This document shows, piece by piece, positions 37,616 through 46,508 of a stretch of DNA of 64,000 nucleotides. Position numbers and translations under genes: made by a program. The notes below the pieces were generated by a model. It was not told where the DNA came from and did not search any database. It worked only from the letters and a program-made list of their open reading frames with translations. Each line of letters starts with the position of its first letter. The stretch's first letter is position 1. The stretch comes from Campylobacter sp. MIT 21-1684. Lineage in GTDB: Bacteria > Campylobacterota > Campylobacteria > Campylobacterales > Campylobacteraceae. The stretch is taken from contig NZ_JAPHNA010000004.1 of the NCBI RefSeq assembly GCF_026241315.1, positions 33,995 to 97,994 of the forward strand, read 5' to 3'.

Positions 37616-38941
37616 TTAATTGTATTCTAAATTCAGAAAAAGATTCTCCCTGTAAAAACGAGAAACAGTTTCATCAAATTTTAAAATACTACCAAAATAC
37701 TCTCTAAAATTCTTTCCTCTAGAACAGTAAATTTTCAATCCTTGAGGTCTAAGCGCACGAGAAAGAGCAACATAAAGCTGTGCGTTTTCAAAAACATTAT
37801 CTATATCGCATACAAGATTTTGAATACTCATTCCTTGAGCTTTGTGAATAGTTATGGCATAAGCAAGTTTAATAGGAAATTGCTTAAAAGTTGCAAGAAT
37901 AGTATTTGTTAAAGTATCATCATTGTTAATTAATTCTTGCATTGTAAAAACATAAGGTTTAAGTACAATTTTTACTCCATTACTTTTTGTAATTTGAATA
38001 CAAATCTCTCCATCATTTTCTAAAACAGAATCAACAACACCTTGCTCTCCATTATAATAATTTTGTTCTTTATTATTTAAACAAAATATTATTCTTGCTC
38101 CAATTTTAAGATGTAAAACTTCAAGCACATTTAAACCCTTAATCCAAGATTGCAAACTTAAATCATTCAAATTCTCCTTTTCTTTTTTGCATTCAGCTTC
38201 AAAAGAAAACAACTCACCTTTTAAAGCAGAGAGTTTTTGATTGTTTATAAAATTGACTTTCTTATTAACACCACAGAGTAAAATAAAATGATCGCTTAAT
38301 TGTTCTAATTCTTCAGAATTGATTACTAAATTTTCAAAATATTGTACAGTTTTTTGACTTGCAACCCCCTTGCGTAAAAAGGATAACTGTTTATAAAATT
38401 CCATATCTTCAGTCCTTTTTGGAGAGCTAAGTTCAAAATTGACACATTGTAATTCTTCCCAAAACAAAGAGGAAAAAGCATAATAAGAGCTTGAAAATAA
38501 ATTCTCACTCTTTTCTTTTATAACAGGAGGAAGTTGATAAAAATCACCTACAAGTAAAATTGTACCGCTAAATAAAGAATTTTTAAGTCTTAAGGCTATC
38601 ATATCAAAAACAAACGCACTCACCATAGAAATCTCATCAATAACAATAAGTTCAAGTTTTTTTAAAATTGCATTCAGTTTAACAAGCTTTTCTTTTTGTT
38701 TTTTATCATAAGAAGCAAGCTCTGTTGCGTTAGTACAAAATCCTAAACAAAAAAAACTGTGGAGAGTTGCTCCATTAATATTAAAAGCACTTAAAGCAGT
38801 AGAACCCAAAGCAATAACATTTTTACCTTTATTCTTATACGAACGAATGAGCTTGGTAGTTAAAAAACTTTTACCAACCCCGGCTCCTCCACTTAAAAAA
38901 ACGTTATTATGCCTTAAAGTTTTTTCCAATTTATCAAGCAT
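37616..38941 (-). CDS. PIF1/RecD-like DNA helicase
   Basis: 441-residue superfamily 1B helicase. Walker A FLSGGAGVGKSFLTTKL near residue 20, Walker B LIVIDEISMVSAFVFD, a glutamine motif LLVGDFYQLPPV, and C-terminal YAITIHKAQGMSI with YVALSRAL. Lacks the RecD partner context; probably acts in replication or repair, possibly on structured DNA. Confidence 0.88.
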   Translation of the reverse strand: MLDKLEKTLRHNNVFLSGGAGVGKSFLTTKLIRSYKNKGKNVIALGSTALSAFNINGATLHSFFCLGFCTNATELASYDKKQKEKLVKLNAILKKLELIVIDEISMVSAFVFDMIALRLKNSLFSGTILLVGDFYQLPPVIKEKSENLFSSSYYAFSSLFWEELQCVNFELSSPKRTEDMEFYKQLSFLRKGVASQKTVQYFENLVINSEELEQLSDHFILLCGVNKKVNFINNQKLSALKGELFSFEAECKKEKENLNDLSLQSWIKGLNVLEVLHLKIGARIIFCLNNKEQNYYNGEQGVVDSVLENDGEICIQITKSNGVKIVLKPYVFTMQELINNDDTLTNTILATFKQFPIKLAYAITIHKAQGMSIQNLVCDIDNVFENAQLYVALSRALRPQGLKIYCSRGKNFREYFGSILKFDETVSRFYRENLFLNLEYN

Positions 38942-38956
38942 TATACTTCCTTGTCG

Positions 38957-38966
38957 TATAATTATA
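38957..38966. promoter_or_regulatory. Shared symmetric -10 for helicase and NlpC lipoprotein genes
   Basis: TATAATTATA: plus-strand TATAAT at 38957-38962 and minus-strand TATAAT at 38961-38966 overlap by two bases. Starts of the divergent genes lie 20 bases (minus) and 32 bases (plus) away. Confidence 0.6.
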
Positions 38967-38993
38967 ACATTTTAATTATCTAAAGGTTTTACT

Positions 38994-40325
38994 ATGCGTT
39001 TTTTTATTTACCTCTCATTACTTGTCCTAAGTGCTTGTGCTGTAAAAAATACAACATATAGTAAAGAAATAAATGAAATTTCTCATTACGCAACATTAGA
39101 ATTTGAACAAAATACGACGCTTTTACCACAATTAAGCGACACTGTACATTTTGATGAAAAAGCTTATAAGAAGCATTTCTTTAGTCCTTGGCATAGCAGT
39201 TTTAAAAATATAAAAGCTAAAGAATTTTTTTGGTCTTTTGATATCTATAAAAATCCTAAAAATGAATACTATTTTTTTAACAAACAAAGAATTCCTTTGT
39301 CTTGGTTTGAAAAACAAATTGCAAATGCTAATGTAAGTCAATTAGGCACAATCAACAAAAAAGCTCTTGTAATACAAAATAGCCTCTTAAAAAATTTTCC
39401 AACACAAATGGCGATTTTAAAAGATCCTTTTAAAGAAAATGAAGGGATTCCTTTTGACTATGCAAATGATAGTATTGCTAACATAGGCTCTGCTGTCCTT
39501 ATTTCTCATTACAGCAAAGATAAAAAATATGTTTTTGTACAGAGTGAGAGCGGTTTTGGTTTTATCGAAAGTCAAAATATAGAATTTTTCAGTGAAGAAA
39601 GAGTAAAGATTTACGAAAATTTACACTTTCTCACCCCTCTGAAAGAAAAATTACCTGTTTTCAAAGAAGATGGGACTTTCTTCTTTGAAACAAGAATAGG
39701 AAGCTTATACCCATATTATAAAGAAGACAAACATTATTTTTATGGAAAAATAGGAAAAAATAAATTCCGCATTGCAAAAAATAGTGCCGCAAAATTTCCT
39801 CTTCAGTTTAATAGTACAAATCTTAAGAATCAAATTTCACAAACCTTAGGATTACCTTATGGTTGGGGTGGTTATAGTTTTGAACGAGACTGTTCTTTGC
39901 TTTTACGAGAACTTTTTTCTGGATTTGGACTTTTCTTGCCTAGAAATTCCCTCCCCCAAAAAAATGCTTTCGCACATTTTGATATAAGTTTGCTCAACAA
40001 TACTCAAAAACAAGAATTTCTAAGCAAATTTGCAAAACCTTATTTAAGTTTGCTCTATTTGAAAGGGCATATTATGCTTTATGTTGGACAAATACAAGGA
40101 CAAAATAGTGTCTTTCACAGCATTTGGGGACTTCGAAAAAGCAAAGATGAGAGACTGCTTCTCTCACAAAGTGCTCTTACAAGTTTAGAGATAGGCAAAA
40201 AAGAAATTAAAAATGAAGATTTGTTGCTTAGCAAACTAGCAGAAGTTTCTATTATCTCATTAAATGATACAGAAAAAATGGAAATTGAAAGATATTTAGA
40301 AAATTTTAAAAAGAGTGAGTTTTAA
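38994..40325 (+). CDS. NlpC/P60-type lipoprotein with SH3-like domain
   Basis: 443 residues. Lipobox LSAC (cysteine 15). The middle (about 150-280) has SH3-like segments VFVQSESGFGFIESQ and FFETRIGSLYPYY; the C-terminal peptidase domain has YGWGGYSFERDCSLLLREL with the cysteine nucleophile and KGHIMLYVGQ with the histidine. Probably cuts peptidoglycan stem peptides at the cell envelope. Convergent overlap of 20 bases with the D-amino-acid transaminase gene. Confidence 0.85.
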   Translation: MRFFIYLSLLVLSACAVKNTTYSKEINEISHYATLEFEQNTTLLPQLSDTVHFDEKAYKKHFFSPWHSSFKNIKAKEFFWSFDIYKNPKNEYYFFNKQRIPLSWFEKQIANANVSQLGTINKKALVIQNSLLKNFPTQMAILKDPFKENEGIPFDYANDSIANIGSAVLISHYSKDKKYVFVQSESGFGFIESQNIEFFSEERVKIYENLHFLTPLKEKLPVFKEDGTFFFETRIGSLYPYYKEDKHYFYGKIGKNKFRIAKNSAAKFPLQFNSTNLKNQISQTLGLPYGWGGYSFERDCSLLLRELFSGFGLFLPRNSLPQKNAFAHFDISLLNNTQKQEFLSKFAKPYLSLLYLKGHIMLYVGQIQGQNSVFHSIWGLRKSKDERLLLSQSALTSLEIGKKEIKNEDLLLSKLAEVSIISLNDTEKMEIERYLENFKKSEF

Positions 40326-41178
40326 TTTCGTCAAGAATTTTCTGTTTATACTTTTTGCGAAGTTTTGGAACAAATTCGCCTATTTTTCCACCATTGATAA
40401 GTCTTGAATCTGCTTTAACAACAGGTAAGAGTAAAAAAGTAGCTGCTGAAATAAAAACCTCATCAGCCTCATATACTTCATTCATACTGAAAGCTCTTTG
40501 ACATATCTTTAAATTAAGTTCTTTGGCAAAAATAAGTATATTTTTTCTACGAATTCCACCTAAAATTTCATTTGATAAAGCTTTTGTAATGAGAGTTTTG
40601 TCTTTAATGATAAAAGCTGAAGAACTTGTACCTTCAGTTACTTTACCATTCTCTATCATAAACGCCTCATCAGCACCAGCTTCTAAAGCTTTTTGTTTAG
40701 CATAACACTGTGCTATAAGTGAAATAGTCTTAATATCTCGCCTCTTCCAACGCAAATCAGGTACGCTTATTATACTTAAACCATTTTTTTCAGCTTTGTT
40801 GTTTAAAATATCGCATTCAAAGACAAAAATGAAAATACTAGGTTTTAAACCTTTTAAAAAAGCAAATTCTCTTGAAGCTATACCTCGAGTAATTTGTATA
40901 TAAACACCCCCTTCTTGTAGAGAATTTTTGACAAGCAAATGGTTTATAAGTTCTTCAAATTCATCTTCTTTATAGGGAATCTCAAGAGAAATAGCTTTGA
41001 GACTTCGTTTAAACCTCTCCCAAAATTCTTCTCTATCAATGATTTTGCCTTCTACAATAGGTAGTACTTCATAAACACCATCGCCAAAAAGGAAGCCTCT
41101 ATCAAAAACACTAATTGTAGCTTCTGTACTCCTTAGAAATTCTCCATTGACAAAGACAATATCCTTTTCTTTCATCAT
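40306..41178 (-). CDS. D-amino-acid transaminase (class IV aminotransferase)
   Basis: 290 residues from ATG 41178 (AAGG upstream); an open frame to 41268 without a ribosome-binding site and overlapping the DJ-1 gene is ignored. Class IV PLP fold: STEATISVFDRGFLFGDGVYEV at the N-terminus in outline, DLRWKRRDIKTISL with the PLP lysine, and EAFMIENGKVTEGTSSSAF. DIKT and length favour D-amino-acid transaminase over IlvE or aminodeoxychorismate lyase. Probably makes D-glutamate or D-alanine. I do not recall this gene at this place in C. jejuni. Confidence 0.8.
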   Translation of the reverse strand: MMKEKDIVFVNGEFLRSTEATISVFDRGFLFGDGVYEVLPIVEGKIIDREEFWERFKRSLKAISLEIPYKEDEFEELINHLLVKNSLQEGGVYIQITRGIASREFAFLKGLKPSIFIFVFECDILNNKAEKNGLSIISVPDLRWKRRDIKTISLIAQCYAKQKALEAGADEAFMIENGKVTEGTSSSAFIIKDKTLITKALSNEILGGIRRKNILIFAKELNLKICQRAFSMNEVYEADEVFISAATFLLLPVVKADSRLINGGKIGEFVPKLRKKYKQKILDEIKTHSF

Positions 41179-41203
41179 ACAAACAACCTTAAAAATTAAA
41201 TAA

Positions 41204-41779
41204 CTATCCTTGTTTCGATAAAGGTACAAGCATACCGTTGTATAAAGTTTGATACACTTCATCGCCACAAAGCTTTTTTACAAGTTCTAATCCAAATAAA
41301 ATAGCTGTTGCAGGACCTGCTGAAGTAATCACATTTTTATTAACAACAACGGCTTTTTCCACTCTTGTACCATTAAGACCATTTTCACAACTTGGATAGC
41401 AAGAGAATTCTCCCTCTAAAACACCTGCTTCATTCAAAACTATAGGGGAAGCACAAATAGCAGCAACAATTTTTCCTTGGGAGTGCAGTTGTTTAATGGT
41501 ATTTAGAATGATTGCATTCTTTTTAAGAGCATTCATACCCTCAAAGCCTCCCGGTAAAGCAATGGCATCAAAACTTTCAAGCTGTAAAGAATCAAGAACG
41601 CATTCTGCTTGTATTGTAATACCATTTGCCCCTTGTACTGCAAGCTCTTTATCTAAAGAAGCAATAACTACTTCTAAAGCGTTACTTAAATGTGCTGCTC
41701 TCTTTAATACATCAGCAATACCTATAAATTCAGCCTCTTCAAAACCTTGTGCCAAAGGAATTAAAACTTTTTTACTCAT
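41204..41779 (-). CDS. DJ-1/PfpI family protein (ThiJ-like)
   Basis: 191 residues from ATG 41779, 6 bases after AAAGGAG; an in-frame ATG at 41785 is too close to that site. Catalytic cysteine in VAAICASPIVLNEAG (nucleophile elbow) and glutamate near the N-terminus (GFEEAEFIG). DJ-1 homologues act as glyoxalase, deglycase or redox-stress proteins; older ThiJ naming is not supported by function. Its start overlaps the stop of the small membrane gene by 8 bases. Confidence 0.88.
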   Translation of the reverse strand: MSKKVLIPLAQGFEEAEFIGIADVLKRAAHLSNALEVVIASLDKELAVQGANGITIQAECVLDSLQLESFDAIALPGGFEGMNALKKNAIILNTIKQLHSQGKIVAAICASPIVLNEAGVLEGEFSCYPSCENGLNGTRVEKAVVVNKNVITSAGPATAILFGLELVKKLCGDEVYQTLYNGMLVPLSKQG

Positions 41780-41918
41780 TATCATCTCCTTTATTCAATT
41801 TTTTATATTTTTTCTCACGTTCTTTTGCTTTTTGAATCATCTGCCTGTTAAAACCTATAATTAAAAACATCATTAAACATACAAAAAATACAATCATTAT
41901 ACAATTTAAAATCTTCAT
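41772..41918 (-). CDS. Small single-pass membrane protein (48 residues)
   Basis: A short gene starting at ATG 41918 after AAAGGGAG and ending at TAA 41772-41774. One hydrophobic helix (about 4-22, MIVFFVCLMMFLIIGF) followed by a strongly basic tail (KAKEREKKYKK). Its end overlaps the DJ-1 start (ATGAGTAA), implying translational coupling. The ribosome-binding site and coupling argue that it is real. Function unknown; I recall a like-sized gene at the equivalent C. jejuni position. Confidence 0.7.
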   Translation of the reverse strand: MKILNCIMIVFFVCLMMFLIIGFNRQMIQKAKEREKKYKKLNKGDDNE

Positions 41919-42022
41919 AAACTCCCTTTCTTTAAAGTCTAACACAAAAACATAAATTTTTAAAGAAAAAGCAAAGATATTTGTATAAAATTCAAGATTT
42001 ATACCACTATTAAGGTTGCATT

Positions 42023-42763
42023 TTGAGTGAAAAAAATATAAAAATCATTGTTTTTTTTCTCATTCTTTTCTTATGGGGTTATTTTTCTTTTCCCTATGAA
42101 ATTATAACTGTTAAAACTGGTGAAACTGTACATTACGCTTATACTGAAAATGCTGCGGCCTATGTCAAAAGCTACCTTATAACCTTACTATTAAGCTTTT
42201 GTGCTGCTTTGATCGGATTAGTACTTGGATTTTTCTTGGCTCTTTTGCGTTGTATTCAAATTCGAATATTGAATTTTTGTATCGATGAATATATTGATAT
42301 TATACGAGGCACACCTGTTATTTTACAACTTATGATATTTGCTTTTGTTTTCTTCACCTTTCTTGACAATCTCTACGCTGCTATTTTAGCACTTGGGCTA
42401 AATAGCTCTGCTTATATCGCTGAAATTGTACGAAGTGGAATCAACAGTGTTGATGAAGGACAGATGGAATCAGCTAGGGCTATGGGATTAAATTACAGTA
42501 CTTCTATGAAAGAAATTATTCTGCCACAAGCTATTAAAAATATACTTCCAGCTCTTTCAAATGAATTTATCTTGCTTTTTAAGGAAACTTCTGTAGTTGG
42601 CTTTATTAGTGTAATTGACATCACTATGCAAAGTAAAAGTTTTCAAGCCATACTTTACAATCCTAATCCTATTATTTTCACAGGACTTGTTTATTACGCT
42701 AGTGTAAAATTCTTAAGCTTTTGTGCAAAACATATAGAAACGAGACTTGCTAAAAATGATTAA
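42023..42763 (+). CDS. Polar amino-acid ABC transporter permease
   Basis: 246 residues, HisM/GlnP type. TTG start 7 bases after AAGG. Helices at about 10-27, 50-75, 90-120 and 195-225; the EAA loop is [22 protein letters not shown] in outline followed by [17 protein letters not shown]. Forms the membrane part with the ATPase encoded next. No binding protein is next to the pair. Confidence 0.9.
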   Translation: MSEKNIKIIVFFLILFLWGYFSFPYEIITVKTGETVHYAYTENAAAYVKSYLITLLLSFCAALIGLVLGFFLALLRCIQIRILNFCIDEYIDIIRGTPVILQLMIFAFVFFTFLDNLYAAILALGLNSSAYIAEIVRSGINSVDEGQMESARAMGLNYSTSMKEIILPQAIKNILPALSNEFILLFKETSVVGFISVIDITMQSKSFQAILYNPNPIIFTGLVYYASVKFLSFCAKHIETRLAKND

Positions 42764-43484
42764 AATAAAAAACATATATAAAAGATATGAGAATTTAGAA
42801 GTCTTGCAAAATATCAATACACACATTCATAAAGGCGATGTTTTAGCGATTATAGGACCAAGTGGAAGTGGTAAAAGCACTTTTTTGCGTTGTATAAACC
42901 GCTTAGAAGTAGCCGACTGCGGTGAAATTATCATCAACAATACTAATATACTTGATAAAAGTACTGATATTAACAAAATACGTCAAAAAGTCTCTATGGT
43001 GTTTCAACATTTTAATCTTTTTCATAATAAAAATGTCTTAGAAAATCTCTGTTTAGCGCCAATAAAAACAAAAATTTTGACAAAGCAAGAAGCTTTTGAA
43101 AAAGCAAAATTTCTTCTTCAAAAAGTCGGCTTGAGTGAAAAGGAAGAAGTTATGCCTCATAAACTTTCAGGGGGTCAAAAACAAAGGATAGCAATTGCAA
43201 GAGTATTAATGATGAATCCTGATATTATTTTATTTGACGAACCAACTTCAGCACTTGATCCTGAAATGATAGGCGAAGTACTTAATATTATCAGAAATCT
43301 TGCAAATGAAGGTTTAACTATGCTTGTAGTTACTCACGAGATGGGTTTTGCAAAAAATGTTGCAAACCGTGTGTTTTTTATGGATAAAGGAAGAATCGCG
43401 ATAGATGCGAAACCAAATGAGATTTTTGAAAATCCAAAGGATGAAAGATTAAAAGAATTTCTCAATAAAATTCTCAATCACTAA
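42756..43484 (+). CDS. Polar amino-acid ABC transporter ATP-binding protein
   Basis: 242 residues from ATG 42756, overlapping the permease stop by 8 bases; a TTG at 42747 is a weaker alternative. Walker [16 protein letters not shown]-loop VFQHFNLF, signature LSGGQKQR, Walker [14 protein letters not shown] and H-loop VTHEMGF. GlnQ/HisP class; substrate glutamine or another polar amino acid by analogy only. Confidence 0.92.
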   Translation: MIKIKNIYKRYENLEVLQNINTHIHKGDVLAIIGPSGSGKSTFLRCINRLEVADCGEIIINNTNILDKSTDINKIRQKVSMVFQHFNLFHNKNVLENLCLAPIKTKILTKQEAFEKAKFLLQKVGLSEKEEVMPHKLSGGQKQRIAIARVLMMNPDIILFDEPTSALDPEMIGEVLNIIRNLANEGLTMLVVTHEMGFAKNVANRVFFMDKGRIAIDAKPNEIFENPKDERLKEFLNKILNH

Positions 43485-43493
43485 GACATATTA

Positions 43494-43961
43494 TTATGGG
43501 GTAAAAAAAGCAAAATTCTGCCTTAAAGCTTCATAAGAAATAACACCTACACTTGTCGCTAAATTCAAACTTCTTCCACAGGATTTCATCGGAATAATAA
43601 GAGTATTATCCCAATTTAAATCAAGCAAATGTTTGGGCAAACCATAACTCTCACTTCCAAAAAATAAAAAATCTCCTTTTTGAAATTCAGCTTTAAAATA
43701 TGGCTTTGTACCCTTTGTCGTTGCAAAGAAAAAACGATTTTGGTGCTGTAAATTTGCCTGTAAAAAGCTCTCTAAATTCTCCCAAATCACAGGTTTTAGC
43801 TTTCTCCAATAATCAAGCCCTGCTCTTTGTACAGCCTTTTGAGATAAATCAAAAACACTAGGTTTTACAATATGAAGTGTAAAACCGGCATTAAAACACA
43901 TTCTTCCTATACTACCTGTATTTTGTGGGATTCTAGGATGAACAAGAACGATATGAAACAT
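43494..43961 (-). CDS. trmL: tRNA (cytidine(34)-2'-O)-methyltransferase TrmL
   Basis: 155-residue minimal SPOUT methyltransferase methylating the wobble base of leucine tRNAs. FHIVLVHPRIPQNTGSIGRM at the N-terminus, FFGSESYGLPKHLL and IPMKSCGRSLNLATSVGVI form the knot. Three bases from alr. Confidence 0.92.
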   Translation of the reverse strand: MFHIVLVHPRIPQNTGSIGRMCFNAGFTLHIVKPSVFDLSQKAVQRAGLDYWRKLKPVIWENLESFLQANLQHQNRFFFATTKGTKPYFKAEFQKGDFLFFGSESYGLPKHLLDLNWDNTLIIPMKSCGRSLNLATSVGVISYEALRQNFAFFTP

Positions 43962-43964
43962 AAT

Positions 43965-44957
43965 TTATACAAGAATTCTAGGAAGTTGTGGATGAAGTTT
44001 TACTAATATTTCATAAGGTATCGTTTGAAAAAACTTAGCCCAAATATTTGCATCGTTAAAAACACAAAGTTCTTCTCCTCCATCTTCACAAGAAAAACTA
44101 TCCATAGAAATTCTACCAAGTATTTTTTTTCCATTTGCTAAGTACAAATCCCCTACTCCATTGTAACGCAACAATCCATCAGCATAACCTAAATCATAAG
44201 TAGCAATTTGAAGCTTTTTGGACGCACTAAAACTTTGACCATAACCTACACTTTGTCCTTTTTTGAGTGTTCTTTGACTAAGCTTATGAGCATAAAGATG
44301 TAAAACTTTTTTCAAACTTTCATCTGTATATCCAAACTGCGAAAGCCCAACCCTACAAAGCTCATCTTGCGGAAAGGAAGGATTTCTAAATAAAGCAGAA
44401 GAATTATAAGAGTGAAACAAAAGTTGTTTCCGAGTCAAACCCCTAATTAACTCTTTAGCTTCTTGAAACTTCTTATACTGCACGAAAAAACTTCCATCCA
44501 ATTCATCAGCACTAGCAAAATGAGTAAAAGCTCCTTCTAATTGTAAAGCTTTTTGTTTAAAAATTTTATAAAATTCTGGTAAATCTTCTATGTAAATACC
44601 ATTACGGTGCATTCCTGTGTCAATTTTAAGATGGATTCGTGTGCCTTTTTTATACTCATTAATCTTTGAAGGTTCATTTAAGGCATAGATAAATCGTGGA
44701 TTTTCATTTGCATTTGGTCTGTGCGAAAGTATAAGAATAGAATCAAAAATATCTTCAAGTTCTCTTGCTTCGTGCTCATTTTTTACAGCTATAAAAGAAA
44801 TTCCTTTTTCTTTCGCTACAGGCGCCAAGAGTCTTGCACCGTGTCCATAAGCATTGTCTTTAAAAATACAAATAAGTTTATTAAAACCGCCTGCTTTAGA
44901 AGCAATTTTTTCAAGATTAAATTCATAAGAAGCTTTGTGAAGTTTGATTAAAGACAT
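43965..44957 (-). CDS. alr: Alanine racemase
   Basis: Makes D-alanine for peptidoglycan. 330 residues, shorter than the ~360 of enterics. PLP lysine in LICIFKDNAYGHGARLL, substrate loop DTGMHRNGI, and catalytic tyrosine region SVGYGQSF with LGRISMD. Overlaps the pgp2 stop by one base, so two cell-wall genes are coupled. Confidence 0.9.
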   Translation of the reverse strand: MSLIKLHKASYEFNLEKIASKAGGFNKLICIFKDNAYGHGARLLAPVAKEKGISFIAVKNEHEARELEDIFDSILILSHRPNANENPRFIYALNEPSKINEYKKGTRIHLKIDTGMHRNGIYIEDLPEFYKIFKQKALQLEGAFTHFASADELDGSFFVQYKKFQEAKELIRGLTRKQLLFHSYNSSALFRNPSFPQDELCRVGLSQFGYTDESLKKVLHLYAHKLSQRTLKKGQSVGYGQSFSASKKLQIATYDLGYADGLLRYNGVGDLYLANGKKILGRISMDSFSCEDGGEELCVFNDANIWAKFFQTIPYEILVKLHPQLPRILV

Positions 44958-45934
44958 TATTGTTCTGCTACAATTTTCATTTTTCCTTCATTATTAATTC
45001 TTATATAAAGAAATTTATCGCCACGGAATTGATAGTTTTTTGTATAATAATCTTCATAAAATGAAATCCTATACATAAGCTCGCCATTTGAGTTTGGATA
45101 AGGACTGATGCTAATATTTGAAAATTTGATACTTTTTTGTTCTTTACGAGAAAAAATGGAACGTTTAGTTGAGGCAAATTGAGCAAAACTAGTTTTGTCA
45201 AAACGTTTAAATTTTTCTTCATCATAAAAACTTAAATAATTAGATATATCACTTACTGTCCAAGCGTGTTTCCAAGCAAAAAGACTAGCCAATAACAAAG
45301 CAATATCTTCTTTTTTTGCCCTAACTTTCTCTTTCTCTTCTGTCATTACATAAACTTTTTTATTTTCTACAATCCGAGCAAAATCTTGCAAATTATCATT
45401 AAATAATGCGATGCAGCCTCGTGTTTTAAATTCATCAATTCTTGAACCATCTAAAGGGTAGCCGTGAATCCAAATACCACCACCTGTTTTACCTTGAACC
45501 TTATCAAATAAATTTGGATATGTGGTAGCAAAGGCAAAAGGTCCATAATAAGGATCTCCGGGATTAAATTTACGTCCTAACTCATAAAAACCAATGGGTG
45601 TTTTCAAATCACCTTCAACTTGTTTATCACCCATTAAGCCTGTAATAATCTCTTTTTGTTCAAATTCTTTTGTAACAATTCCATCTTTATAGGAATATAC
45701 ACCAAGTATCTTATCTGTTTTATTTGTAAGAACTATAACAACATCATTGCTATAATACCCAAACGAAATATCTTTATCACCCAATTCTTTTATCCAGAAA
45801 TCTTTATTTGCAAGCTCTTTTTCAATAGCTACGCCAACAGCATTTAAACCTTCATTAAGATAAATTTGAACAAAACTTGAAGCTTTAAGAGTACAGACCA
45901 ATATCAAACAAACTACTATAATTTTTTTTAGCAA
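44957..45934 (-). CDS. pgp2: L,D-carboxypeptidase Pgp2 (cell-shape)
   Basis: 325 residues, signal peptide (about 1-18), TTG start behind AAGGA. YkuD-type catalytic domain: GGGIWIHGYPLDGSR, then FKTRGCIALF with the catalytic cysteine. A C-terminal NTF2-like domain (from about 205, SLFAWKHAWTVSDISNYLSFY in outline). In C. jejuni Pgp2 trims tetrapeptides to tripeptides and is needed for helical shape; order with alr fits that orthologue. Confidence 0.9.
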   Translation of the reverse strand: MLKKIIVVCLILVCTLKASSFVQIYLNEGLNAVGVAIEKELANKDFWIKELGDKDISFGYYSNDVVIVLTNKTDKILGVYSYKDGIVTKEFEQKEIITGLMGDKQVEGDLKTPIGFYELGRKFNPGDPYYGPFAFATTYPNLFDKVQGKTGGGIWIHGYPLDGSRIDEFKTRGCIALFNDNLQDFARIVENKKVYVMTEEKEKVRAKKEDIALLLASLFAWKHAWTVSDISNYLSFYDEEKFKRFDKTSFAQFASTKRSIFSRKEQKSIKFSNISISPYPNSNGELMYRISFYEDYYTKNYQFRGDKFLYIRINNEGKMKIVAEQ

Positions 45935-45983
45935 TATTTTTCCTTAAACAACTAGAGATAATTTTAATTCACATTAAACTTTG

Positions 45984-45989
45984 ATTATA
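45984..45989 (-). promoter_or_regulatory. Candidate -10 for pgp2-alr-trmL
   Basis: TATAAT on the minus strand, 49 bases before the pgp2 TTG, in the divergent pgp2/PCuAC region. Confidence 0.5.
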
Positions 45990-46048
45990 TTATTTTTTCC
46001 TTAAAAAAGGATTTATAATTTTAAAGGAAATTAAAAGCAAAAAAACTT

Positions 46049-46054
46049 TATAAT
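46049..46054 (+). promoter_or_regulatory. Candidate -10 for the PCuAC operon
   Basis: TATAAT 35 bases before the ATG, followed by an A/T symmetric run (GATTATTAATTATT) and AAAGGAAT ribosome-binding site. Confidence 0.5.
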
Positions 46055-46089
46055 GATTATTAATTATTAAGGTAAAGGAATATTCTAAA

Positions 46090-46503
46090 ATGAAAAAAAT
46101 GTTTTTACTCTATTTTGTTTGCGTTCTCACTCTTTTTGCGCAAGATATCGAAATACAAAATGCTTCTATCAAAAAAACTCCACCAAATGCAAAAAATACA
46201 GCTATCTTTCTCACTATTCACAATAAAAGCAATAAAGATATAGCCCTTGTTAATGTTCAAACAGATCTTGCCCAAGCTACAGAATTACATACACATATAC
46301 ATAAAAATAATACAATGGTAATGACCCCGGTACCAGAAATCGTAATAAAAGCCAATTCAAGCAGAGAATTGAAATCTGGTGGAGATCATATTATGCTTTT
46401 TAATATTCACCAAAGAATAGATAAAAATACAAAAAACACTGTTACACTTTTCTTTGATACCAACGAAAGCATAAAGCTTGAAAATATTCCAGTGAAAGAA
46501 TAG
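46090..46503 (+). CDS. Periplasmic copper chaperone PCu(A)C
   Basis: 137 residues with signal peptide (ending LFA). Copper ligands fit the family pattern H(M)x10Mx21HxM: ELHTHIHKNNTMVMTPV and GGDHIMLFNI. Delivers Cu(I) to cytochrome oxidase assembly. First gene of PCuAC-unknown-SCO. Confidence 0.9.
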   Translation: MKKMFLLYFVCVLTLFAQDIEIQNASIKKTPPNAKNTAIFLTIHNKSNKDIALVNVQTDLAQATELHTHIHKNNTMVMTPVPEIVIKANSSRELKSGGDHIMLFNIHQRIDKNTKNTVTLFFDTNESIKLENIPVKE

Positions 46504-46508
46504 AAGCC

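Noticed and set aside
41179..41268. N-terminal extension of the D-amino-acid transaminase
   Set aside because: Overlaps the DJ-1 gene and lacks a ribosome-binding site; the class IV domain begins after ATG 41178.
46051..46070. Fur-box-like A/T palindrome before the PCuAC gene
   Set aside because: Match is only to generic A/T symmetry; the GATAAT spacing of a Fur site is not met.
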